DNA from: an uncultured Ruminococcus sp.
GTDB taxonomy: Bacteria > Bacillota > Clostridia > Oscillospirales > Acutalibacteraceae
Direction of reading: 5' to 3'
NCBI GenBank assembly: GCA_902803805.1
Contig: CADCRH010000119.1
Location: 1 to 36,921 of the forward strand
DNA: 36,921 nt
The notes beneath the pieces were generated by a model. It ran no database searches. It saw only the letters and a program-made list of their open reading frames with translations, and was not told the origin of the DNA. This document shows, in pieces, positions 1 through 8,005 of this stretch. Within the stretch, counting starts at the first letter, position 1; the number at the start of each line of letters is the position of its first letter. The position numbers and the translations under genes were made by a program.

Positions 1-39
1 GGCTCAGTCAACAACCAACCGACCGACCACAATAGAACA

Positions 40-78
40 AGATATATCTATATCCCCTACAGGGATATAGATATATCT
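40..78. repeat. Perfect 17-bp inverted repeat
   Basis: Bases 40-56 and 62-78 are exact reverse complements (arms AGATATATCTATATCCC and its complement) around the 5-base loop CTACA. There is no adjacent T-tract in either direction. The related repeat near 20570 has only AGATAGATAGA here, so the long palindrome is specific to this copy. It could form a cruciform or a long RNA hairpin. Function unknown. Confidence 0.8.
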
Positions 79-85
79 GAAAGAA

Positions 86-137
86 AATAAAAAAAGCCGT
101 TTCACTCGCGCGCCTTGGGGGCGGCGAGCTTAACGGC
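86..137 (-). terminator. Rho-independent terminator after the EndoU pair
   Basis: Read on the minus strand, GCCGTTAAGCTCGC pairs imperfectly with GCGAGTGAAACGGC (outer stem 96-101 with 132-137, inner GCGAG/CTCGC). It is followed by a T-rich run from the A-tract at 86-95. It lies downstream of the minus-strand gene ending at 224. The same structure recurs at 20584-20635 downstream of another minus-strand gene. Confidence 0.65.
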
Positions 138-223
138 GGAAAAAGAATAGTGAATAATGAATCATCTTTATACAGCTTACGGCTTCAGAATTTCTTACTG
201 TCACCCCGCAGGGCAATTATGAA

Positions 224-550
224 TTATGAATTATGCATTATGAATTGAATCAGTTCCAAGAGTTCTTCGGTGCGGATGGTCAGTTCGGTGGAAGTGTTGT
301 TGTATTCGGCGAAGTTGTCGGTCAGTGTGGTGGTTTCGGGCGTGATGGTTAAGGAATAGATGTTGCCGTTGAAATCGGCTTGTTCTGCTTCGTGACGGAG
401 AACGCTGCTGATTTTGGCAACGATGATGCTGCCGAAATTTCTGACTTCGGATAAAAGGAAAGAGGAAAGAGGGGCATAGGTTTCATCCTCAAATTCTGCG
501 GTAACGATACGGTGCTTGGTGCCCGATACTTTTAAGGTGTATTTCAGCAT
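224..550 (-). CDS. Small protein, candidate immunity partner of the EndoU nuclease
   Basis: A 108-residue protein with no signal peptide or membrane segment that I can see, so probably cytoplasmic. I do not recognise a named family. It is rich in beta-prone and acidic residues (several Glu/Asp/Thr stretches). Its ATG overlaps the last base of the upstream EndoU gene by one nucleotide, so the two are almost certainly co-translated. A small acidic protein directly behind a nuclease-toxin domain is the usual position of a cognate immunity protein; this role is inferred from context only. The last residues (His-Asn-Ser-stop) are encoded by the AT-rich end of the repeat element, so the C-terminus has probably been remodelled by the repeat. 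Confidence 0.75.
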   Translation of the reverse strand: MLKYTLKVSGTKHRIVTAEFEDETYAPLSSFLLSEVRNFGSIIVAKISSVLRHEAEQADFNGNIYSLTITPETTTLTDNFAEYNNTSTELTIRTEELLELIQFIMHNS

Positions 551-1233
551 TACTGTTCACCCTCGAAAATCGGATAGGCAGTGATGATTTTTTGATCATC
601 TGTCAGGTACATATCGATCTCAATGTCGTTATAGTAGCCTATCCACAGTGTTCCCGACGGATTCTCCGGATTGGAAAGTGCGTCATCATAGGCAATATTG
701 ATGGCATCAACGACTTCCTGCGGTGTCCACGATTCGGGATAAAATGAACTGAAATTGTTTTTTGCAACGCCGTCCACCTCAACATTGCCCGTAAATACGC
801 CGTGTTCGTCATTCTCACTTCTTGTACCCTCTATCAGTTTTCCTTTGCTGTCGGAAATCATCGTATAATGGTAGCCCGTTGCCTTACCGCTGCGGTTGAT
901 GGTTCCGTCAAAGATGTGCTCCAGTGCCGAATCCGAAAAGTTATCTGTATTCTTTAGATTTTGAATATCGGCAATCAAATAGTGACTTTCTTCCTGTATT
1001 TCCGACAGGGCTTCGCTGCTTTCGGGCAGGTCGGAAGCGTTTGGAAGTTCCGAAAGTTCTGAAGAATCTGATATCACCGAGCTTTCGGCAGTTTCTTGAC
1101 TGCTTTCGGATATATCTTCGGTCGGAATGATTTCTTTGTTGACAAAAAGCGGTACTGCAACAATCACCAGAGCGGCAATCAGAATGAGTACAATTTTTTG
1201 CCAGCCTAATTTTGAATTGTTATTTTCTGACAT
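550..1233 (-). CDS. Membrane-anchored EndoU-family nuclease (probable toxin)
   Basis: 227 residues. Residues 1-13 are short and cytoplasmic, 14-31 form one hydrophobic segment (signal anchor or uncleaved signal), and 38-83 are a Ser/Glu-rich linker. Residues about 85-225 look like the bacterial EndoU fold: ALEHIFDG (His106), GYHYT (His122), the FSSFYPESWTPQEVVDAI block that follows the hydrophobic core, and the terminal IITAYP motif (Thr218, Tyr220). The 16-residue spacing of the two histidines is that expected for bacterial EndoU toxins. EndoU enzymes cleave RNA by a His/His/Thr or Lys mechanism. The topology suggests the nuclease domain is outside the membrane. It is followed with a one-base overlap by a small gene that may be its immunity protein. 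The family call rests on motif recognition, not a search. Confidence 0.75.
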   Translation of the reverse strand: MSENNNSKLGWQKIVLILIAALVIVAVPLFVNKEIIPTEDISESSQETAESSVISDSSELSELPNASDLPESSEALSEIQEESHYLIADIQNLKNTDNFSDSALEHIFDGTINRSGKATGYHYTMISDSKGKLIEGTRSENDEHGVFTGNVEVDGVAKNNFSSFYPESWTPQEVVDAINIAYDDALSNPENPSGTLWIGYYNDIEIDMYLTDDQKIITAYPIFEGEQ

Positions 1234-1257
1234 AACTAAAAACCTTCTTTCTTTGCT

Positions 1258-1286
1258 ATTATAGCATACTTTATGGGAAATGGAAA
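1258..1286 (-). promoter_or_regulatory. Predicted promoter of the EndoU pair
   Basis: The minus strand shows an extended -10, TGCTATAAT (TATAAT at 1263-1258), with a poor -35 (TTTCCA at 1286-1281) 17 bases away. It lies about 25 bases before the ATG at 1233. Confidence 0.45.
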
Positions 1287-1308
1287 TGCAGTAAGCGAAA
1301 TTTTCGAT

Positions 1309-1337
1309 TTGACTTTTTAATGGGAATAGTGTAGTAT
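1309..1337 (+). promoter_or_regulatory. Predicted promoter of thiD-thiC
   Basis: TTGACT at 1309-1314 and TAGTAT at 1332-1337 are separated by 17 bases. A transcript starting near 1344 would have a leader of only about 30 bases before the ATG at 1373. That leaves no room for a TPP riboswitch. Confidence 0.5.
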
Positions 1338-1372
1338 TTTAATGTTAGTATTGAGTGGAAAAGAGGGTTTTT

Positions 1373-2179
1373 ATGATTTTAAAAACAGCACTGACAATTG
1401 CAGGCTCGGACTGTAGTGGAGGTGCAGGCATACAGGCGGATTTAAAAACCTTTTCCGCCAACGGCGTGTTTGGTATGAGTGTTGTTACTTCGGTGGTAGC
1501 GGAAAATACCTCAAAGGTGATCTCCGTTGAGAATATTTCTGTGAAAACAATAGCTGACCAGATCGACGCGGTTTTTGAGGATATTGAGGTCAACGCCGTG
1601 AAAATCGGTATGCTGAACGATGCCGAACGAATGAATATCGTTGCCGATAAGCTGAATCAGTATCAACCGCAGTTTGTCGTGACCGACCCTGTGATGATCG
1701 CTAAGGGCGGTCACGCGTTAATGCAGTCGGACGCTCTTTCGGTGCTGAAAGAAAGAATTATTCCGTCAGCGTTTCTTTTGACGCCGAATCTTCCCGAAGC
1801 GGAAGCCATTACAGGGCTGGTGATCAAAACCGCCGACGATATGAAGCAGGCGGCGGAGCAAATTTATTCCTTGGGAGCAGCCAATGTGCTGATAAAGGGC
1901 GGTCATCTTGACGGCGACGCACTGGATATTCTTTATGACGGCAGGGAGTTTCATTTGTATTCCTGCGAAAGGATCAACACGAAAAATACCCACGGAACGG
2001 GCTGTACTTATTCGTCCGCCATTGCTGCGAATCTTGCGAAAGGTGTTCCTGTTGCGCTTGCCGTGGCAAACGCAAAGGAGTATGTCACAACCGCTATCAG
2101 ACATTCTCTTGCGATCGGCAGGGGACACGGACCCACCAATCATTTTTATGAACTGTACAAGAAAGGAAATCTCATATGA
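1373..2179 (+). CDS. thiD: Hydroxymethylpyrimidine/phosphomethylpyrimidine kinase
   Basis: 268 residues, typical of ThiD. It phosphorylates HMP and then HMP-phosphate to HMP-pyrophosphate for thiamine synthesis, in the cytoplasm. The ribokinase-like fold is shown by the N-terminal [20 protein letters not shown] substrate loop, by [13 protein letters not shown], by [14 protein letters not shown], and by the C-terminal [18 protein letters not shown] anion-hole/catalytic motif. The ATG at 1373 is preferred because AAGAGGG lies five bases upstream; an in-frame GTG at 1355 lacks a ribosome binding site. It overlaps thiC by four bases (ATGA), so the two are translationally coupled. Very secure call. 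Confidence 0.95.
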   Translation: MILKTALTIAGSDCSGGAGIQADLKTFSANGVFGMSVVTSVVAENTSKVISVENISVKTIADQIDAVFEDIEVNAVKIGMLNDAERMNIVADKLNQYQPQFVVTDPVMIAKGGHALMQSDALSVLKERIIPSAFLLTPNLPEAEAITGLVIKTADDMKQAAEQIYSLGAANVLIKGGHLDGDALDILYDGREFHLYSCERINTKNTHGTGCTYSSAIAANLAKGVPVALAVANAKEYVTTAIRHSLAIGRGHGPTNHFYELYKKGNLI

Positions 2180-3486
2180 ACTACAAGACACAAATGGAAG
2201 CCGCTAAAAAGGGCATTGTAACAAAGGAAATGGAAACCGTAGCCGCAAAGGAAAACATAGATGTCAACGACCTGATGAAAAAGGTAGCGAGCGGAACAGT
2301 TTGTATTCCTGCGAATATTTATCATAAATCATTGAGTGCCGAAGGTATCGGTGACGGTCTTAAAACCAAAATCAACGTTAATCTCGGTATTTCGGGCGAC
2401 AGCGTTGACTATGACAGGGAGATGGAAAAGGTAAAAATGGCAGTATCGTTCGGTGCCGAAGCGATTATGGATCTGAGCAACTACGGCAAAACGAATACAT
2501 TCCGTCAGCAGCTCATTGATTATTCGCCTGCAATGATCGGCACCGTGCCTATGTATGACGCAATCGGTTATCTTGAAAAAGATCTGTTGGAGATTCAGGC
2601 AGAGGACTTTTTAAAGGTTGTGGAGGCTCACGCAAAGCAGGGTGTTGACTTTATGACGATTCACGCAGGCATTAACCGCCGTGCGGTAGAAGCGCTCAAA
2701 CGTGACAAGCGCCGTATGAATATCGTTTCAAGAGGCGGTTCGCTTTTGTTTGCGTGGATGGAGATGACAGGAAACGAAAATCCGTTCTATGAGTATTACG
2801 ACAAAGTGCTGGATATTCTTCGTGAATATGATGTTACTATCAGCCTGGGTGACGCACTTCGTCCTGGCTGTATCGATGACAGTACAGACGCAGGACAAAT
2901 CAGTGAGCTGATAGAGCTTGGCGCATTAACGGAACGTGCGTGGGCGCGTGATGTTCAGGTGATGGTAGAGGGTCCCGGACATATGGCGATGAACGAGATT
3001 GCCGCCAATATGAAGCTGCAAAAGAGAATTTGTCACGGAGCGCCGTTCTATGTGCTGGGTCCTCTCGTAACGGATATTGCGCCCGGCTATGACCATATCA
3101 CCTCAGCAATCGGCGGAGCAATCGCGGCAACCGCAGGAGCGAATTTTCTTTGTTATGTAACACCTGCCGAGCATTTAAGACTTCCCGATGTGAACGATGT
3201 CAAAGAAGGAATCATTGCCTCTAAAATTGCCGCCCACGCGGCAGATATAGCGAACGGAATCCCAAATGCCCGTGACATAGACAATCAAATGGCAGACGCA
3301 AGACACAAACTTGACTGGGACGAAATGTTCAAATATGCCATAGACCCCGAAAAAGCGAGAACCTATTATGAATCCACGCCTGTTGCAGAGCGTCACACCT
3401 GCTCGATGTGCGGCAAAATGTGTGCTGTACGCACCACAAACCTCATTCTCGAAGGCAAAAAAGTTACTTTTTGTTCTGAACTTTAA
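2176..3486 (+). CDS. thiC: Phosphomethylpyrimidine synthase (short form)
   Basis: 436 residues, the short bacterial/archaeal ThiC length without the N-terminal extension of the E. coli enzyme. This radical-SAM enzyme converts aminoimidazole ribotide to HMP-phosphate, the substrate of ThiD. Diagnostic blocks include [64 protein letters not shown] and the C-terminal Fe-S motif CSMCGKMC. The cysteine spacing here is CX2CX3C, one residue shorter than the CX2CX4C of the well-studied enzymes. The start ATG lies inside the thiD stop (ATGA) with AAGGAA upstream. A ThiC-like benzimidazole synthase (Bza family) is a formal alternative, but the thiD partner argues for thiamine. Confidence 0.93.
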   Translation: MNYKTQMEAAKKGIVTKEMETVAAKENIDVNDLMKKVASGTVCIPANIYHKSLSAEGIGDGLKTKINVNLGISGDSVDYDREMEKVKMAVSFGAEAIMDLSNYGKTNTFRQQLIDYSPAMIGTVPMYDAIGYLEKDLLEIQAEDFLKVVEAHAKQGVDFMTIHAGINRRAVEALKRDKRRMNIVSRGGSLLFAWMEMTGNENPFYEYYDKVLDILREYDVTISLGDALRPGCIDDSTDAGQISELIELGALTERAWARDVQVMVEGPGHMAMNEIAANMKLQKRICHGAPFYVLGPLVTDIAPGYDHITSAIGGAIAATAGANFLCYVTPAEHLRLPDVNDVKEGIIASKIAAHAADIANGIPNARDIDNQMADARHKLDWDEMFKYAIDPEKARTYYESTPVAERHTCSMCGKMCAVRTTNLILEGKKVTFCSEL

Positions 3487-3487
3487 T

Positions 3488-3556
3488 TAATTCATAATTC
3501 ATAATGCATAATTCATAATTGACCCTACGGGGTGACCATAACTGATTATGCAGACA
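3488..3556 (+). repeat. Intergenic repeat element copy 2
   Basis: Two bases after the thiC stop begins TTAATTCATAATTCATAATGCATAATTCATAATT-type sequence (written here as a description; the run is 3488-3520), then GACCCTACGGGGTGAC and TGATTATGCAGACA. This is the ACCCTACGGGT subtype also seen after the pullulanase gene. The AT-rich end faces the upstream stop codon. Confidence 0.8.
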
Positions 3557-3557
3557 T

Positions 3558-3602
3558 AAATAATGACCACTCAATACTTGAAATGAGTGGTCATTATTTT
3601 TA
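3558..3602. terminator. Bidirectional Rho-independent terminator between thiC and secF
   Basis: A 16-bp perfect stem (3558-3573 with 3584-3599, core ATGACCACTCA) encloses a 10-base loop. It has T-rich sequence on the plus strand and, read the other way, on the minus strand. It can end transcripts of thiC and of the minus-strand genes. Confidence 0.85.
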
Positions 3603-3740
3603 TACATTTTGAATGTTTTTCTGACTTTTTAATATTGATGTCAGTATCTTGATTAATTCTTGACAGTCACTGTAAATACTGTCAAATTGCGATTGTTCCG
3701 AATATCCGCTTTCATAAAATCTTTTTATTTTCTGTCTGCA
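3600..3740 (-). pseudogene. C-terminal remnant of a four-helix-bundle (23S IVS-type) gene
   Basis: On the minus strand 3740-3603 reads as about 46 open codons ending in TAA at 3602-3600. It contains FYESGYSEQSQFDSIYSD followed by CQELIKILTSILKSQKN. This is the characteristic final helix of the four-helix-bundle family found in 23S rRNA intervening sequences and scattered in many genomes. The N-terminal two thirds are missing and there is no start codon with a ribosome binding site. Upstream it runs directly into repeat element copy 3. It looks like a decayed, repeat-truncated gene. The family call is from memory of the motif. Confidence 0.65.
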
Positions 3741-3832
3741 TAATGAATCATCTTTTATACAACTTACGGCTTTGGAACTTCTTCCGCATCCCCGCAGGGC
3801 AATTATGCATTATGCATTATGAATTATGAATT
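3741..3832 (-). repeat. Intergenic repeat element copy 3
   Basis: On the minus strand this has the AT-rich ATTCATAATGCATAAT end, GCCCTGCGGGGATGCGGAAG, AAGCCGTAAG and the GATTCATTATGC end. The AT-rich end overlaps the secF stop, whose last residues are Lys-Asn-Ser. The distal end joins the four-helix-bundle gene remnant. Confidence 0.8.
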
Positions 3833-4816
3833 TTTCTTCCGTTTTTCCGCTTTCTTTTTGTCGCTGTGGTTTTTCCAGAGAACCCAGAGAGGACAAGCAA
3901 TACAGATGGATGAGTAACAGCCCGAGATCAGACCGATCATCATCGGAAGTGCAAAGCTGATGATGGAATCAATGCCGAAGATGAGTGCAACAATCAGGAC
4001 AGCCAGGATGGAAGCAATCGTGGTGATCGATGTGCAGATGGTTCTTGTGAAGCACTGGTTGATACTGGTGTTGACAAGCTCGGCAGTGGTGGTTTTGGGT
4101 CCGCTCTTTCTTCTGTTCTCACGAACACGGTCATAAATAACGATGGTATCGTTCAGCGAGTAACCCAGAATCATCAGAACGACTGCGATAAAGTTATCAT
4201 TGAGCGGCATTTGGAAGATGGCGAAAGTAAAGTAAACGATGATGAGGTCGTGAATCAATGCAACAACCGCCATCACGCCTGCCGAAAGACCGCCGATCTT
4301 CTTGAAGCGAAGTGCTACATAGAAAATCATCAATACTGCCGCAAGAATAACGGCAACAAGGCATTTAAAGAAGAAGTTGGCACCTTTGGACGCGTCAACC
4401 GATGTTGAGGATTCCTCGGCAAAGCCGTTATCGGGATAAGCCGTCTGAAGTGCGTCCGTAATGGTTCCTTTATCTTCAACGGATACAGCTTTATTGCCCG
4501 TGAACTGGAGGGAAACAATTTTGCTGCTCTTGTTGTCGGCAGCGTTTGCAAGGTTTTCACTGTAGGAATAGTCGATTTTTTCCTTTTTGAGTGCTTTAAT
4601 GTCCTTAATGGTATCATTGACGGTTTTTTCAATTTTCTTGGAAGAAACCTTGCCGTCATAGTTGTACTTGATAATGGTACCGCCCGTAAACTGAATATCA
4701 ACTCTTGTCGGGAGGACAAACAGGTTCAGGATAAGGCATACCAGCATAATGCCGAGCGATATGCCGAAAAAGATTTTTGATTTTTTGATAAAGTCTATAT
4801 GGAATGTCTGTCTCAT
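3824..4816 (-). CDS. secF: Protein translocase subunit SecF
   Basis: 330 residues. It is an inner-membrane partner of SecD that uses the proton gradient to help release and pull exported proteins after SecYEG translocation. Visible features are TM1 (about 13-33), an extracellular P4-type domain to about residue 147 and five further helices. The conserved segment VLMILGYSLNDTIVIYDRV followed by REN is diagnostic for SecF. Its ATG overlaps the secD stop by four bases (ATGA). The gene's stop and last two codons (Asn-Ser-stop) lie in the AT-rich end of a repeat element, so the normal C-terminal tail may have been shortened or replaced. Confidence 0.95.
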   Translation of the reverse strand: MRQTFHIDFIKKSKIFFGISLGIMLVCLILNLFVLPTRVDIQFTGGTIIKYNYDGKVSSKKIEKTVNDTIKDIKALKKEKIDYSYSENLANAADNKSSKIVSLQFTGNKAVSVEDKGTITDALQTAYPDNGFAEESSTSVDASKGANFFFKCLVAVILAAVLMIFYVALRFKKIGGLSAGVMAVVALIHDLIIVYFTFAIFQMPLNDNFIAVVLMILGYSLNDTIVIYDRVRENRRKSGPKTTTAELVNTSINQCFTRTICTSITTIASILAVLIVALIFGIDSIISFALPMMIGLISGCYSSICIACPLWVLWKNHSDKKKAEKRKKNS

Positions 4817-6195
4817 TTCTGTTTCTTACCTCCATATAATCTTTTGTTTCTCAGGAACTTGTAGCCCGAAATGGATTTGAGCATTAGTCTTGACGCACCC
4901 ACGCCCATAATGAAGTTAGCGATAACGCCGACAAGAAGTGTATAGCCGAATGCGTAGATCAGACCTGTTGTCGATACGCCGAAAATAGCGGAAAGGATAT
5001 TGGCGGGACCGAATACAAGAATCAGGATAACGGAAACGATGATCACTGTTACGTTACCATCAAAAATCGCCGAGAAGCTGCCCTTTGTGCCGTTCATAAT
5101 ACAGCCGTCGAGGGTCTTTCCCGTCCAAAGCTCGTCCTTGATACGCTCTGCTGTGATAATGTTTGCGTCAACACCCATACCGATAGAAAGTATCAAACCG
5201 GCAATACCCGGTATTGTCATTGTGAAGCTGGGGAATACGGGGAAGTAGCCCGAAACCGCCATAATCGAAATGGCAAGTTGACCGAGCAGGGCAATAAATG
5301 CGATAAAGCCGGGCAGTTTGAACATTATGGTCATAAACAGGAGAATGAAGCAGAGAGCCGCCAATGCCGCAATACCCATTGCCAAAAGTGCGTTGGTGCC
5401 GAGTGACGGGCTGATGGTGCCGTAGCTTTCAATTTGCAGTCCGAACGGCAAAGCACCTGCATTGATACGGTTCGCAAGACTGGTAGCCTCTTCTGCGGTA
5501 AAGCCGGTTTTTTTGCCGCTTGCCGATGTTCTGCCGCCTGTGATCGTAGCTTTGCCGTCTGTGATGACAGAGTTTACTGTAGGTGCTGAAATACACTGGT
5601 CGTCCATCCATATTGAAATCTGCTGACCGTAATACTGCTGTGTAGCATCTGCAAATTTCTGTTTGCCTTCATCTGTAAATTCAAGACTTACAACATACTG
5701 TGCTTTTGACTGACCGCTTGACTGTGTATATGCAGCACTTGCACTTTTTACATCGCTGCCTGTGAGAAGTTCCTCACCGTCCTGCGATGTACCGCCCCTG
5801 AATACCATTTTTGCGGTTGATGCAAGCTCTTGAATAGCTGCATCGGGGTCATAATTCTTTTCGTCCGATTTCCACGGGAAACGAACTGTAATGCGGTCGT
5901 TTGTGTAGTCGGGATAAATTTCGTAGTCTGTGATGTTCTGTGAAACCAAACGCAAGTCAAGAATTGACTTAACAGATTCCATCTGCTGTTCGGTAGCGTC
6001 AACGCCGTCTTCGGGAGAAAATACAGCCTCAACACCGCCCTTGATGTCGATGCCCCATCGAATATCGTTAATACCCTTGATATAGGTGATCTGAAAATCA
6101 CCGTTTTCGCCATACACACCAAAGATAGAGGTATATGCCAATGCAAGAATAAGAACAAATACGATGAAGAACACCGGTTTGCCAATACGTTTCAT
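4813..6195 (-). CDS. secD: Protein translocase subunit SecD
   Basis: 460 residues. It works with SecF as the SecDF export motor in the membrane. TM1 is at about 5-25. The periplasm-side P1 region includes DIRWGIDIKGGVEAVFSPED, the D1 motif. A long extracellular domain follows, then five helices with the D4-type motif GMGVDANIITAERIKDEL, which carries the proton-path aspartate. secD and secF are separate genes here, unlike the fused SecDF of Bacillus. The start is supported by TTGGAGGATACCGT directly upstream, and a strong promoter lies at 6284-6312. Confidence 0.96.
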   Translation of the reverse strand: MKRIGKPVFFIVFVLILALAYTSIFGVYGENGDFQITYIKGINDIRWGIDIKGGVEAVFSPEDGVDATEQQMESVKSILDLRLVSQNITDYEIYPDYTNDRITVRFPWKSDEKNYDPDAAIQELASTAKMVFRGGTSQDGEELLTGSDVKSASAAYTQSSGQSKAQYVVSLEFTDEGKQKFADATQQYYGQQISIWMDDQCISAPTVNSVITDGKATITGGRTSASGKKTGFTAEEATSLANRINAGALPFGLQIESYGTISPSLGTNALLAMGIAALAALCFILLFMTIMFKLPGFIAFIALLGQLAISIMAVSGYFPVFPSFTMTIPGIAGLILSIGMGVDANIITAERIKDELWTGKTLDGCIMNGTKGSFSAIFDGNVTVIIVSVILILVFGPANILSAIFGVSTTGLIYAFGYTLLVGVIANFIMGVGASRLMLKSISGYKFLRNKRLYGGKKQK

Positions 6196-6283
6196 ACGGT
6201 ATCCTCCAATTTTTTAACTTATCTTCAAATTTTTACCATTCCCAAAAATCGGAAAAGAAAACTTTAAAGACATATCAAGATTA

Positions 6284-6312
6284 ATTATATATATTCTGTC
6301 TATAAAAGTCAA
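6284..6312 (-). promoter_or_regulatory. Predicted promoter of secD-secF
   Basis: On the minus strand TTGACT (6312-6307) and TATAAT (6289-6284) are separated by exactly 17 bases. They lie about 90 bases before the secD ATG. The rest of 6196-6475 is AT-rich with no gene that I can see. Confidence 0.75.
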
Positions 6313-6429
6313 ATCTTTTTTCAACAATTAATACAGAATGCAATTAATCATTTTGCACAATTTTACTTGTAAAATATTAGGTAAAGAAGATGATTGCCTG
6401 AAATGATTCCAAAAAAGAATCATTCAGCC

Positions 6430-6462
6430 AAAAAAATTCGGCAGCCGCCGAAACGACTGCCG
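6430..6462 (-). terminator. Terminator of the aminotransferase gene
   Basis: On the minus strand CGGCAG (6462-6457) and CTGCCG (6444-6439) form a stem around a GC-rich loop. A run of T residues (complement of 6430-6436) follows. It lies directly behind the minus-strand stop at 6476. Confidence 0.7.
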
Positions 6463-6475
6463 ATATGATGGGAAA

Positions 6476-7753
6476 TTATTTGCCGATTTTTTCGATTGCT
6501 GCAAGCTTTACGCACACACAGAAGATCTCCATTGCCTTTTGAAGCTCCTCAACGGGCGGATAGGTCGGAGCAACACGGATATTGCTGTCTTTGGGGTCGT
6601 TTCCGTAGGGATAAGTAGCACCTGCGCCTGTCAGTTCAACGCCTGCTTTCTTGCACAGTTCCACTACTCTCTTGGCACAGCCGTCAAGAACATCAACGCT
6701 GACAAAATAACCGCCGTTCGGTTTTGTCCAGGAGGCAACGCCAAGACCCGAAAGTTCCTTTTCGAGCATATCCGTAACCATATTGAATCTCGGTTCAAGA
6801 ATGGCTCTGTGCTTCTGCATATGAGCAAGAATACCGTCAAGGTTCTTGAAGTAGTTGACGTGACGGAGCATATTGATTTTGTCATAGCCGATCGTCTGAA
6901 AGTTGTAGCGCTTTTTCAATATTTCAAGATTGGTTTCGGAAGCGGCAAGCGCAGCAACGCCGGCACCGGGGAAAGTAATTTTTGATGTGGAGCAGAACTC
7001 AAATACCATATCTTCATTGCCCGTTTTCTTAACTTCGTCAAAGATATTGAGAAGTGAGTCGGGCGTATCGTTAATATCGTGAATAATATAGGCATTGTCC
7101 CACATAATTCTGAAATCCTTTGCAGCAGGTTTCAGAGCCGCAAAACGCTTTACGGTTTCATCGGAATAGGTAATGCCCTGCGGATTGGAGTACTTCGGTA
7201 CGCACCAGATACCTTTGATGGAAGCATCGTCAGCCACCAGCTTTTCAACAACGTCCATATCGGGACCGTTTTCGGTCATCGGTACAGTGATCATTTCAAT
7301 GCCGAAATACTGTGTCACTCCGAAATGTCTGTCATAACCCGGAGCGGGGCAGAGGAATTTAATGGTTCCCTGCTGATTCCACGGCTTTTCGCCGCTGTTG
7401 CCCTGTTCCATCATACAGGCAATCGTGTCAAACATCATATTAAGGCTTGAATTTCCGCCAATAAAAACATTTTTTTCGTGAACGCCGAGCATATCCGCAA
7501 AAAGCTGACGCGCTTCCTGAATACCTGTCAGTCCGCCGTAGTTTCTGCAATCGGGGCAGTCTGCCGTTTGAAAAACGGTTTCGGGAGTAATGGTATAAAG
7601 CATATCATTGGAAATATTGAGCTGTTCTTCGCCCGGCTTGCCTCTTGCCATATTCAGCGAAAGACCCTGTGCTTTATATTCTGCATAAGTGTCTGAAAGC
7701 TTTTTATATTCCTCGTTCAGTTCTGCCTTGTCCATCAATAAATATTTCGGCAT
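6476..7753 (-). CDS. Aspartate aminotransferase, type Ic (PF12897-like)
   Basis: 425 residues, PLP-dependent fold type I. Motifs include LNMARGKPGEEQLNIS near the N-terminus, the cofactor phosphate loop FIGGNSSLNMMFDTIACM, the substrate/cofactor region WCVPKYSNPQGITYSDETV, the PLP aspartate region MWDNAYIIHD and the Schiff-base lysine in EFCSTSKITFPGAGVAAL. These match the Ic subgroup of aspartate aminotransferases rather than the classical AspC. It would interconvert aspartate and oxaloacetate with glutamate and 2-oxoglutarate. The ATG at 7753 is chosen because AGGGGG lies six to seven bases upstream; an in-frame start at 7804 has no such site. It is transcribed alone. Confidence 0.88.
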   Translation of the reverse strand: MPKYLLMDKAELNEEYKKLSDTYAEYKAQGLSLNMARGKPGEEQLNISNDMLYTITPETVFQTADCPDCRNYGGLTGIQEARQLFADMLGVHEKNVFIGGNSSLNMMFDTIACMMEQGNSGEKPWNQQGTIKFLCPAPGYDRHFGVTQYFGIEMITVPMTENGPDMDVVEKLVADDASIKGIWCVPKYSNPQGITYSDETVKRFAALKPAAKDFRIMWDNAYIIHDINDTPDSLLNIFDEVKKTGNEDMVFEFCSTSKITFPGAGVAALAASETNLEILKKRYNFQTIGYDKINMLRHVNYFKNLDGILAHMQKHRAILEPRFNMVTDMLEKELSGLGVASWTKPNGGYFVSVDVLDGCAKRVVELCKKAGVELTGAGATYPYGNDPKDSNIRVAPTYPPVEELQKAMEIFCVCVKLAAIEKIGK

Positions 7754-7826
7754 AAAAAATCCCCCTGATAAATAAATAACATTTTTTGATTCCTGAAATT
7801 TCAAAAATCATTTAAAAACCTTAATT

Positions 7827-7855
7827 ATTCTAATATAAAACGTCAAAAAATGCAA
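7827..7855 (-). promoter_or_regulatory. Predicted promoter of the aminotransferase gene
   Basis: On the minus strand TTGCAT (7855-7850), a 17-base spacer and TAGAAT (7832-7827), about 75 bases before the ATG. Confidence 0.55.
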
Positions 7856-7974
7856 GTTTTATTTATTATTCCTGCAAAATTCGGTAATTTAACAAATATA
7901 TCATACCACATTGCCGTATTTTTATATACAATGCGGAGAGGAATCGGAAGCCCAAAAAATTGTAAAGCGGATTT

Positions 7975-8005
7975 TTGCATATTACGAAACAAATCAAAAT
8001 ATAAT
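7975..8005 (+). promoter_or_regulatory. Possible promoter of the small lipoprotein gene
   Basis: TTGCAT (7975-7980) and TATAAT (8000-8005) are 19 bases apart, slightly longer than optimal. They lie 55 bases before the start at 8061. Confidence 0.4.

Larger units (their letters stand above)
18..246 (-). repeat. Intergenic repeat element copy 1 (long form)
   Basis: The core (about 151-246) reads, on the minus strand, as an AT-rich end of repeated ATAATTCAT-like units, then GCCCTGCGGGGTGAC, then a GAAGCCGTAAG segment and a GATTCATTATTC end. The AT-rich end overlaps the last codons of the 108-residue gene ending at 224. The stretch from 18 (ACCGACCGACC) to 150 matches 20546-20640 with interruptions, so this copy and the one near 20.6 kb share a longer unit of about 180-230 bases. 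Compared with that copy, this one carries an extra perfect palindrome at 40-78. Confidence 0.8.

Noticed and set aside
1234..1372. TPP riboswitch before thiD-thiC
   Set aside because: No riboswitch core sequence was seen and the predicted leader is too short.
3488..3832. A complete transposon bounded by the two inverted repeat elements between thiC and secF
   Set aside because: No transposase or target duplication is visible, and each element also occurs singly elsewhere, so two independent copies at converging gene ends explain it as well.
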